The translations under genes were made by a program, and so were the position numbers. Below are positions 48,301 to 61,200 of a DNA stretch of 64,000 bases, piece after piece. Each line of letters opens with the position of its first letter. Position 1 is the first letter of the stretch. The DNA comes from Bombus terrestris. Taxonomy: Eukaryota > Arthropoda > Insecta > Hymenoptera > Apidae. The DNA lies in assembly GCF_910591885.1 (NCBI RefSeq), contig NC_063277.1:13082001-13146000 (forward strand), read 5' to 3'. Below the pieces are notes generated by a model. That model ran no database searches. It had not been told where the DNA came from and worked only from the letters and a program-made list of their open reading frames with translations.

Positions 48301-49187
48301 GTCGTTTAAATTGCCTTTCACCTGAAACCAATGAATTCTGCTTGGACGAAGCTCTCCGGACCTTGTGATTTTCGGTCACGACTTTACGTTTATTCTCCTC
48401 GAATTGTAAGCCGTCCAGGACGATCGGCTCCACGTAACACTCGCCTTCCAAATTAGTCGACAGATTCTCGTACGGATTATCGATCACGTGCAAACGAATT
48501 TTTCCATACTGTTTCCCGATTTCAGTCGGAGCGAAGATTACTTTGAAGCGAGCTACGTTTCCGGGTGCCAAACGAACTACGATACATCGATCGCGTGGCT
48601 CTGAAACGACAAAATTACAAGTGTTTGGTAACATATTCTCTCTTTCTTTATAACGTTGAGATGGGTTTAAGGCTAGGATGAAGATGGTCGCGTCAATTCC
48701 ACCTCGTGCAAATATTTTACCTTTATTTCTTTCTCAATTATACCCGCGCGTCATTGTTCTAACAATTTATATGAATAATTTCATTTTTCAAGTAAATTTA
48801 CGACGCGGGTTAAATGGCTAACCATCGCAGTAATCCTGCCAAATTTGCAGTAAATGCTGCGTATCCGAGCAAGCGGAAAAGAGGAACACGTTATTCAAAT
48901 CCTCGTCGATCTTCACGATGACTTTCGCCTTAATGAATCCGATGTTTTCCAAAGCGAGATATCTGTAACTGCTCTCGTCGATCAATGTACGAGGAAAGTT
49001 CAAAGTAGGTCTTTCCCGTGCTCCATGCACTGGCTCTGTAATCGCCACTTCCGGCACGCAAGATTCTCCTATCAGTTTGATGAATAGCTGGTCTGCTTCG
49101 AGATGCGAAGGCAAAACCACGGCTGCTCGAAACGTTTCTTGAAACGTCTGCAAACATCCCCAGAGAATTTCGAAGAGTTTCATTTAA

Positions 49188-49222
<35 letters not shown>

Positions 49223-52200
49223 AATGTAATAATTTCAATCACCACGAATTCACCTCTATGATGTGCGGGGTAAAAGACACTGTGAACACTTTGTGACTCA
49301 TTGGAGGAATCTGGTCGTTCGTCGGTTCTATAATAAACGTGTTATATTTTGCTGTATTTGGCGTCAAAGATTCTTCCATCAAGCGAATTTCTACGTTAGC
49401 AGCAACTACGCCACGGTTATGCAATTTGAAACAAGTTACGTGAGTGCTCAGCACGTTGATATACCGGAAGTAGAGGGATTTCTCTTGACGAGCAAACACA
49501 GTGTGCGCCCCAATCTGGAAAAAAGAAACAATAAATATAAAGAGACAAAATACAAGATTGCACATCCGCATTTGCAAAGCGTGCATCGTTTTAAAGGACC
49601 AAGAGACGATAAGAACATCTTTGGGACAGTCGAAGTCTTGAATTCTATCAACCACGCGATTTTCTTGAAACGTCGAGTCGAGGTCCTGGAAATCGATAGT
49701 GGGCATGAACGAGTTCATGGATAACGTGACTGTTTTCCCTTCTCTGTCTTCGGGAATGCTATTGTCCACCACGATAATAATCTGTTCCTCTTGAGAACCC
49801 ACGAATTCTGGGTAACAGCTGATGGCGATGCTGTCCGCTTGATCAACGTCCACAGTGCCCTCTGTTTTCATTATCGTAATTGGCCCTATTATCAACCTCT
49901 CTGGCTCCGAATGGATTCTATACGTTCAAAGTTAATTAAATCCTCCTGTATATCATTATTTCGCCGGATTTAATTTGTCAAAATATAGTACTTGGTCTCG
50001 GTTTTGACACTTCTGGCAGATTTCTTCCCTTTCTTCGACGTGGTTCTTCTTTCCGCCAGGCTCGTCTTCTTGGGAAATTCTTTTGGCAACGCTTTGGTCA
50101 TGTACATGACAGAAGGATGTTTGTGCAATAACCGAATAGAATAGTGTAACGGAAATTTTCCGATGTTCTCGATATTGAGGTACATGGTTTTCTCGGTGCA
50201 CATGGCCAACGCTCCAAAGTTTACCACAGGATATGGATTGATACGAAATCTGTCGTAATTCAAAGGGGAATTGCATAGAATCTTCAATATCCAAGAGTTT
50301 TCAAGATATCGAAGAACATACCTAGTGTAATATGCAACAAGAGAAACGTTGAGAGGAATCTCGGCGATTACAGTAGTTTCTTTATGCGTGTCAACCAAAT
50401 GACATTTTAATATCGGGGCTTCCTTAAGCGTCAGCTCGGTCTTCGCTTTGAATATCATCTATGACAGTACAAATGAGACATACAGAAGCCAAACCGATCG
50501 AGTCCATTGAGAGAAATAATTTGATCTCTCAACAAATTAAATACCGATCATTAAACTGCGATTGTTTATATTATACTTTTATGAAAAACTTAAAGGTGCA
50601 GAAAATTTACAGGACTCACGTGGCGAGTGACTCGTTAAATTATATTTTAAAATACAAACTTCTACAGTTTTCTCTTGATTTGGTGAAACAGTTCCAGTGG
50701 CTGGTTCGATTTCCAGCTTCTTCTTGAAATTAGCAGGTAAGTTTAATTTCGCCAATTTCTCTTTGTCTTCCATGGTAATTCTATAAAAGTCGTCATCTTC
50801 CTCGTTTCGTTCGTAATAATATGGGAAAGAGAAGAACGTGGAGCTATCCTTACACGTATTTCACCTCGTAGTCACCGCGATTTCTCATGGAAAAAGTCGT
50901 CTTCGCGGCGAAGTTCACCTTTATGTATTTCAAATCGATAGGATTCGCGTAGTTGATGTCCACTGCGACGTCGTAAGTTTCTCCGGATATTAATACGACA
51001 TCGTAAAAAATGGGATCGTTGTCGTCCTCGTCTAGAAATGCCTTGAAGGTTATCGCCTTCTTGCGGACCACACCGACCTGTACAAAAATTCTCTAAGAAA
51101 TTCTTTCTTTCTTGTTAGATGATATTTATAAAATTTATTCTACGTTTAAAAAGTTTGCTCCAAGTTACTCCTTAACTAACTTTCAATTTGTCGAAATCAA
51201 AGAAACACATGTTACCGTGGTAGCGTGATAACAAAACTCGATCTTTTGCTCGCTGCGAGTCTCTATCACTCCATGAAAAGGCGTGAACGTTATCTGTGGA
51301 TCAGCAGGTTCTTCGGCTTCCAAATACCAAAAGAACGGAACCGGAGTTTTATTTCTAATAGTCAGCGTTCGATATTCTATTCGATAGAGCAGTATGCGAC
51401 CGAAGGACAACTCTTTCTCATCCAGTTCGATGTCCAACATGGTACCTTTGCTTTGCAACTGAATTTGTTGCGAAATTATAACGATTAAAAGATTTCAGAT
51501 CACGAGATGTAAAATAATGGAAGAGCCAATTTTACTACCGACAATGATTTTAGAAAATAAATTGAATAGCGTCCATCACACATGGATAATATGATTTTAA
51601 AGAAAAGATATCATTGCAGTTCAATTTATTGTAGTTTTCTAATTAAAATGCATCTTCTAAAAAATAAATGTCAAAATATTTCTGATCGATATGTATATTA
51701 AGTATACGAACGAATAATCCAGATTATTCAGTGAAGCTGAAAATTGCTTTCTATAACTTCAAAATCTGTTAAACAAGATCCAATCGTCAGGCCGCTGACA
51801 AAGGAGGGCATTTGAGAGGGAAATTGCTGTGTGACAACGCTAGGCCACAAACAGCTTCTACGACAAAAGACATCAATGTGTCTTGGTTAGTACATCTTGC
51901 AGCAGCCAGCTCATTTACTAGACATTACTCCTTCCAATTATCCTCTGTTCCAATTAGTGGATTAGATACAAAAATGGCTTGACGATTGGAGCTTGTCTAA
52001 AGACGCAGCATTTTGCCATGATGGAACTCACCACTTGCCTCATAGATTGCTTTAAAAATAAAGAAATCAACGACGAATACTTCGATTGAACAACTTGCTG
52101 TATCGTCTTTTAGATAAACGTTAACTTTCCTTAAAAATTTGGACTATTCATTTGTACACCTAGTATTTATTTACAAGTTCTTTTTTCACAAAAGCTCTTC

Positions 52201-55200
52201 AATTCGTCCATTAAGAATCCCAGTATCCCTCAAAAGTCTATTTCTACAGTTACCTCGATCACTTCGACTTTCGGATTGTTCGTCACGCACAAGAACAACT
52301 TTCCCGTGATAATTCCGAGTCTAGTAGCGATGGCCGACAAGATCAGAGTCGCGCAGCTGCCTCGCTGCGTAGATTTCGTTTCTCGTTAGCGAGAGAATCG
52401 TTCGATTTTGCGAGACGCGGACTACTACTACGGAATAATTAAACAGCGTGTCGTTAGCCGATAACGTACAGCGATAAGGAGCTGCTGAGGCTGAACGAAG
52501 AAGCACTGGGAATCGTTTTCCGTCAGTGAGACGCGAACCTCCACCTCCACCTCGGAAATGTTGCAAAACTTCAGCCGAGCCTCTCGACGATGCGGCCTGC
52601 AAACAGATAAGTCGATGTAACTTGCGAATCCGCCAACTGAAAATGGAAGGAACGCGTTCGATTCCCCTGATAATAGAGGAAATCGTTTCGTTTCTTTAAC
52701 AGAGGCAATCGGTTTCGTTGTATTTCTCATTCTACCATTTTACGAAAACAGTACAATCGTCGAGTGCACGCGCATCATTGCACTAACGAAAGAACTATGA
52801 TCCTACAGACGTAGTACTCTTAGAAATATTCTTCTCTTTCCTCTGATATTTCTTTCTAATTACACTGAGAACATAATTGCGAAGATAATTATAGATTCTT
52901 CTAAAAGTCGTAGCAATTGTCGGAGCAGCTCCGACACTTTGTATAATTGTTTAATTAATGCATTAAGATATTTAAAGCGAAGAAATACCTTCTGTCTTTA
53001 CGGAGAACCAGCTGAGATCCAAAATCGTACAACTCTTTGTCGTAAAAGTACGTAGAACTCTCTGCCTCGTTCAATTTAGCATTTGCAGTCTACAATACAT
53101 TTACGAAGGGATTAACCAGATATACCTGAATTGTTTCTAGCGATTCAAAATGATATTATCTTTCCCTTAGTTGGCCTTTTAATGAAATATTAATTGAGAA
53201 GCTTTTAGAGAAGGAGCCTCTAGATCTATAAGATAGATATATAAGTGCCCAGTACGTAATTTTTAGTCAAATAGTAGAATTATTGTGAAACTTTTATTTC
53301 TTCTCTACGTACGAAAAGAACAAATTTCTTTGGAAGACATTTCTACTACGTAATTCGATCATAATCAATATTAAAAAGCTAAAACTTTCGACCCAATGAA
53401 CTCTTGCTACCTACTATTTATCCATAGGTTCCTGTTCCAGGAAGCTATTCAAATATTACTTAGTATAACAAAACAATAAAGTAAAACAAATAGTAAAACG
53501 AAAAAGTAATCATCCTTCCGGAAGGTTGTCAAATGTGTTTCTAAAAATCGGAAGATAAAATTATCTTCGTGAATTCCTACAGCTAGTTCGAGCATATAGA
53601 GTTAGAGAATTAGTAATTAGTACCTTGGCAAAAATCGTTTTAGGATTCATGTCCAGCCTCGGTATATCGGCTACACCGGTAACATTCACTTCGTAGGTGA
53701 TGTAATTTCCATCCAACAGAGTCAACGCATACACCTCCTCATAGTGACCTGACTCTTCCGGTTGGAAGCGGATCTTGAATCTCTGGCTTTCGCTCGGCAG
53801 TAAAATCCATCGTGGCTTCAAGGACTCTTCCCGAATCGTTTCCAGAAATGACGCGCTGTTCGTGTCCTTGCTTCCAATCGTCGATGCGTTCACAGAACGA
53901 TTTTCCGCTCTGTTCAATGATTTTTGTTCCTCCGTTTTGCTCGTTTTACGACCACGTCTTCTACGATTTCTTTTAGCGATAGTGTAATTCTCTTGCACGC
54001 TCACTTCGCTGACTGCGTTTGACTCGTCGACGGAAAAGATTTCCGGCATCGATGTCAAAGAAACCAATTGATATACGTCTGAATAACAATTAATTTATTC
54101 GCCATTCTTTATTATTGGAAATATCGGTACAGGAATTACAGTGAAATTCAAGAGCGTACCGCCGAGAATTCTTTTAGCTCGTTTTTCGACGTCTTTCCAC
54201 CTGAGGACGGAATAAAGTTTGGGTCGAAGATCTGGTACTGGTATAATCTCGACGGCTACAAAAGATACATGTGCGTGTTGTCTATCTGAGAAGACAGGTT
54301 GTTATTACTCAACTTACGAAGAGCAGATTTTGCCAATAGGTTCTCGTTCATTTGAGCGACAACTAAATCGTACATTGTGTCTTGCCAGGGATCGCTGGAT
54401 CTTACGTACCATATGTGAAAATTATTTGCTGGCACCTAATTTGTACATTTCTTGCATAATTTTCTACGAATTATATCGTTTGTATCAAGTGTAGTATCGT
54501 TTCTTTTATACGTCACCTCTGGAACTGTATCTAAAGGAGATACATCTTTGGATCTAGCGCTTCTTGATGCTTTAGACTTCGTTGTAGAAGCTGTTTCCTA
54601 CAGACGAAATAATAATATCGTCATCGATACTCAAGAGGAATTAGCGAGGACGAAAATAAAATTACTATCGTCTTTCTTATGGGATCCCAATTACGAATCA
54701 CAGCCTCAATCGACGAGAGATCTGTGTAATATCGATCCATAGTCGCCGTAATTTCTTTCACCTCGCTCGATACAGATTCTTTCCCTACAGAATAAGGAAC
54801 ACGTGATTATAAATCCCGACTGTTGTTCTTAGTTCTTTACTTTAGTAGACCCACTTCGTTTCGAGCTGTCTCTACTTCTCGTTGCTTTGCTTGTCCCTCG
54901 TTTACTGGAAGCTGGTCTCGAGTTACTGGCTGCCGTCACGTGTCTCGTCGACTTTGCGTTCCGCTTCTTCTTGGTTGTATTCAAGCTTGAAACGTAGCTA
55001 CGATTCTCCTGCGAAACAGTCATAATTTCCATGTAAATTTACAATCGAATTCAAACCTTGCAATCTCAGAGAGAACCTTCGAAACTTTCTAATTAATGGA
55101 AAGAGCTTCCGCGGCTTTCAGATTTAACCGCAGCTGATGCTAAACTTCCATTCAGTTTGAAACTGTTTGAAAGGTCGCTTTCGTACGAAAATTTTTCATT

Positions 55201-58200
55201 CGATAGATTCTCATAAATTAATACATTCACCCTTTAAATACACCTGCCGCCAATAGACAGATGAAAATGTATTTTGTAAGAAATACAAACCAAAGGTACA
55301 AAGGAAATTTAATACGCGTACGTAAATGTCTTTAAAATTGTACGATGGAAGAATAATAACGAAAAGGATGTTAAGGAAATCCTTGGAATTTCTTTTTAAT
55401 AACCACGATGTTGAAGAAAAGGATTCAATGATGTAAATCGTTTGAGAAAAGGTTACGAATGAAATATTGCATTAATGCAATGTCAATCCTTAATGGGCTG
55501 CCAACACAGATCGGATTCTACAGATCAAAGATCAAACCTTTTTCTTTGTACGTTCCATCATTCTTTCGATGAATCGAGCTCGCCTACGCGATGCTTCCGC
55601 CCTTTTAAGTGGTAGAATCGCGTCCAGATACATCTTCTTATCCTCGTCGGGAAGTTGATCGTATTCGGACGACGACATCTCGTCGATGTCCTGGATCTTC
55701 TGATTGGGATCGGTGGCTTTCATCGCTGCAAAGATGAAAAGCTCGGTTTTCTGTGCCGTTGGCAATTCTATTTCACGTGCAATTTCTTATAGTGAGGGAT
55801 CGAACAACTTTTTATTTCGAAGCTATCTCACGTTTTCTTTCATTTTTTTATCTTCTTATAAATTGCCTACTTTGCCTTTTAATTTTACCTATTTCCTTTT
55901 GAAGTTGCTCTATCCTTGTGTCGTAGCAAGCCATCGAATTAAGAAAAGTAACGAATAGAAGATACTCGATATTGCCGACGATTCGTAACAAGGAAAGCAA
56001 AGCTTCGAGCGTGTTATTTCGCAGGAAATTGCACTCCAAGCTCTGTACAACGAAACCTCGCTTGAAATCCTCCATGGATAATCTATAAACCATTCGTTTC
56101 GTTATAAATTGAGGCAACTGGTTACAGGTCGATCGATTTTTAATCCATAGAAAGATCCATAGAAAAAAAAGAAGATTCAAGTAACAAAGAAACCTTTCTT
56201 CAAGAGCTTCAGCTATTAATTCGGAAGTAATCCCAAGGAACGAATCCTTCTTTTTCCTTAGACTTCTGTCACCTCTGTCTCTGGGCGAGTCATGGATATC
56301 ACAGTGATCAACTATTTTCTGCAGTAACAAAATAGCTTGTATCTTATATTCGTATCTACTCAAAGCATCCAACATTTCCAGTTTCTCATTGGTTGGAATT
56401 TTATCCAGCTCTACCAGCGGATCAGGATCTGCATGAAGTCGAAGGATTGCTTCTCTCTGCGCGTCTGAACTTTGTATTTTAGCAGCTTTCGACGTTTTCA
56501 ATTTCTTCGAGGTTTTAGGCGATCCTCCTGTCCTGGACGATTTCTCCTTCAACGAACTTCTCCTTTTACTCGAAGTTCCTGTTTTTCTAGTTGATTCTGA
56601 TCCGACCTCGTTGCCTTCACGAGCATCTTGACTGATCAAACGCTGTCTGATAAAGAATGAAATATTAACTCATTAACGAAGATGAAAAACTTGAACAAAG
56701 GAAAGGGCGATTATGCAAACTCCTATGTTTATAATTAACGAAAGAAAGCAAACGCGAATAAAGATTTTTGTCACATCCGAATAAGTAATAGTATTTTATT
56801 TTGGATATTTGTTACTTATGATTTATTATTTATTAATAACTACTTTCAAGTATCGTGGATCTTACTTTTGTTTAACAAAAGCCTCCGAGTAAATCTCATA
56901 AGCATCGTCGATGATCTGTCGAAGTTGAATCGAGCATGGACTTCCGGAAAGCGCAGTAACTTCCGTGATCGCCTTATCGATGCTAAGAACTGGAATTTCT
57001 AAGACTCTGGCGCTCCGGCACGCAACCTCTTGATACTCTGAACAATATAAATTACGTGCCATCGATTAAGAAGATATCGAACAATGACTAATTACGTGTC
57101 CGAAGAGATTATATCATCGTTAGTGGCATGGATTAAGCTTTGCAACAAAGTAGATCATGGAAACTGAAGTTGGTGTGGGATTCGTGAATGGCGAAGATGT
57201 ACGTGTTACAATGGAGTACCGGTGAAAGGAGCTCCATGGAAAATAACGCAGACTCTTTTCTCAGGCTTCGAGGGATCCGGAATATTGTTCGACACGTCAG
57301 ATTTTCGCTGGATATTCTCGAAAAGTTCCTTCACCGGGTCTTTCATTCTACTTTGGAAATCTGAACTCTTATAAAGGCTGTCTATGTAACCTGGCAATAT
57401 GAAAACTTATTGTTGTTAGTTTAAGTGGCAAACACTGTACACTGCCATTCGAAGGTATTCAAATATTTTCGCATTTCTGACAGGATATATTTTGATCACA
57501 AAGTTTCGAATAATGGTCAGTTTATATCAATTCCGACATATCGTTACGAAAAGAAATGACACAAGGACTTACAGAAAAGCATGTGTTGGATTTCCTCGGG
57601 ATCGCTCGTGGGTAGAGGAATGGATTCCAGTAGAGTTTCGTTCAAAATTGGAAAGTCCGGACAGTCTTTTCTGCCCGAATCCGTGCTAGACAAGTCACTG
57701 ACAACTTCGTTTCTTTTCCCGCGACGACTAGATTCACGAACGCTGCTTTTCCTCGTCGTAGATTGCTGAATAGATCTTCCGCGTTTCCTCGTTTTCCTCT
57801 TCAATACGCTCGACCTGGTCATCCTCTCTCTCTTCTTGCCCGTGTCTCCTTCGTGACTCCTTCTCTCAAGCTGAACTTCTTCCTCGAATATTTCTTCTTC
57901 GTTTAACTTCTCCATAATTAACGCCTGGGCCATCTCGTTGATTATATCTCTGTAAAATTTCGTTAATTGCCAGGGTATCGATTCACCAGGCTTTCTGGGT
58001 GGCAGCAGTATTTCCTTCACTTTGTAGTAATACAACAGAGCCTTCGTTATATGATCCTCCATCTGGAAAACACTGGACCAACGTCGTTTATCGAGAAAAC
58101 GATATCTAGCAACGTCGTTTATTAAGAGGCAGGTATGAGCCACTCAGATATCAAACTGATCAACTCTCATCTCAATTGTCTGTCCCAACTCAATTTTTAT

Positions 58201-61200
58201 ACGTTCTTGATTTCATCGCTTGGATCATTTCTAGTATATAGAATTAACCGGTGTAACTTCTGAGCAACTCATAAGCGTATCTTTACTCGTCCAAATGATG
58301 CCAGAAGAACTCCACAGGATAATTGCAAGTATTCTCGATCGTGAAAACTACTTCTTGAATATTCGTATACGGAATAGTGGGCAGAAATTGAATAGTCGGT
58401 TCGATTATGTTCAATCTTTTTTCGATTCCACGGCCAGTTATAGCGACTATCTGCGTTTCAGGGCTCATTTTCACGATAATCTTTAACCTCGTCTCTATAT
58501 AGCACTGGAACAATTAACCCTTCGAAAGAATTTCTTAACAGAGGGCTTAACAGAGAGCTTTTACCGTTTTCCGAGGTTTGAAATATACCCGGACAATTTC
58601 GAAATGGCCAGGTGGACAGTAATTTGTATCGTATTCCACGTAAAATGGATAATCCTCGTGTTGCTTCTTACGATGAACGTCCGATAGCCTCGCCTCCCAC
58701 TCGCAATCGACTAATCCGCTGCGAAATAATTTTAGGTGAAAGATAAAATGAGTTTGACGAAAGTCGAATATACAAGGATATCGAACACGGACAGGAAGAT
58801 CAAATTGACGTTAAAAATATCGGACCAAACAGAATATTCAAGACGACCATTGCGTACGAGTATGTTTGCATTTTCTTCCGTCCAATTTATATTACTTCGT
58901 TTCCGTGTGCGCCAGATGAAAGTGGAAGATCGTAAATAGGTCGACTTTAATTAAGATTCTATTTGAACGAATTTGGAGGAAAATGACTCGCACGCAATGG
59001 TGGTTCGCCATTCTCAAAGAAACCGCAAACGCCTGACTCGTTACGCGTTGCAACAACTTTCCTTGTGAGAACGAGCTTTTTCAGAGAATGGGAGGGTGAA
59101 AAATTTCGTATAAGAGGACCGCGTGTTTGCGGTTAAAAGCGGATAGGCAAGAAGTTCAGTTTGCAAAGCAGCACGATCATTTCTAGTGGAATATACAGCG
59201 GCAAGAAATTTTGCGGTTAGCATTCTGACAAAATGAAACTCATAAAGTATTATTCCCTGTTTAAATATAGTAGGATGATCCTCGCGTTTCGACCCTTTTT
59301 GTTAAATAATTTTCTCATATTTGTCCGATAGAATTTGTACGACAAGAAACAAGTGAAATTTTTACGATAACAAGCGTGTAAGAGAGAAATAATCGTCGGA
59401 AACAACTGTCGACGAAAAGTAAAGAAGCAAGAAAGATAAAAGCAGAGTAAGAAAAAGTTGATGGTTACGCCGATGCGAAACAGAAGAAAACCGATTGCAG
59501 TCAGTCTTTACGCCAATGGTTCTCGCGAACACGAAGGAACAAGGGCTTTTTGCCGACGACGCGGCCGGGAAAAAGCTGCCCACGTTCTCATGTGCTACAC
59601 ACTACTGAGTCAGCAGTTTTTTGTTGCTTCTAGTACTCGCGCAGGAATTTATATGGGTCAGTCGGCCGAACTCCATTCATTTTCGATATTTTCGTGCGCG
59701 AATCGTACTACTAGCCGATCCAAGCAGAATAATCCGATCTGAGCCGGACAAAGACAGAATTAAATAGCTCGTCCCGTTCTACACATTGATATTATTATTG
59801 TCTAAGTTCCGATAAAAGAATAATTTATTACTCGTTCTTGATCAAAATGTGGAGAACCAAACATTCTCCAACAACAACGTCCTGGAAGTCCAGAAACTTG
59901 GTATTGACGGTGACGTACGGATAAGTTACTATTCCCTTTATAGTGACAGGAATCGTGCATCCATATAATACCTGCATGGAATCGTAAATAGAATTTCATT
60001 TGCCAAGCTCGTGAATTCTCTGCGTTTTCGTCTGGACGAAGATTACCTCTATGTAAATCATATGTTTCACTTCTGTGCTTTTCTCTGAAAATCTTTCTCG
60101 TGTAGGGTGCCAGGTCACTTGAAGAATAGCAGAATCGCCGACCAACAGCTTGGAATGCTTTCTGAAGTGTACTATGATGCCAGATCTTCCCGGGTGGTCT
60201 TTCTTGTTCTCCATTTTCATTCTCATTTCCACGTTCCATGGGCCGTAATTAATTACATTGGCCGAGTAGTGAGCAGTACGTTCGACGATCACGTGTTTCA
60301 TATCTTGAAAGAGGATAAAGTTGTTCAGTTTAATGATAATAATCTGTTGTTAGTCAAGACAATGATATTTGATAATTGCCTGTGAATTTGAATAAATTTG
60401 CGAGGAAAAAACGGCAGAATTTGCAATCGTTCGCAGGCTGCATAATGCAGAGCGAATAATATAAACGCACAATTACGTTCGAGGCAATAAAAGGAAAGGT
60501 TACGAGGAGCAAGACATACCAATAACGTGCTCGGATGAAAAAAGTTGAGGAATTGGCTCGTTCCTGCGAGTCGTAGCATGCTGCATTAAAATGTATGAAT
60601 TTGCATCGACGAACTTCCTTGCCAACCACCTTTCTATCGCCATGTCGATGTCCATCGTTCGTGGAAACGTCTCGTCGTACGGAATAATACACCATTCCTC
60701 GGCTCGAAGGAAAGTACAATGTGTTAATACGAAACGAACCATATAGAATACTTAATGTTTGCCTACTGTCATTCTTGTTCACGAGTCGGTGAAATATTTA
60801 TTCACTCTAAATACAATAGGACTCTGCGCGGCTACTCAACTTTATAATAAATTTATCGTTCCTTAAATATCGTGACAATATTGAAACTTACCGGCTAACA
60901 TCTCCATGTCCGTTTCGAGTAAATCGTTAATCTTCTTGGCAACGATGTTCCCTATTTTCTGTCACATACAATCCATCAATGTTTATGTAAAACGTTGGAA
61001 ACATCGTCGATTTGTCTTACGTTAACTATGAAATCCTCGGTCAACGATTGGATAGCAGAGTATTCTAACTCGATGGAATGATATTGATGCATTTTCCCTC
61101 GAGGAATGCACAGGTAAACTTGCGGAAAAGCACCATAAGCGATCACTTCGATCGTGACGGGCATCAAGTGACCGATCTAAGGATTTTTTAATAAAAATGC

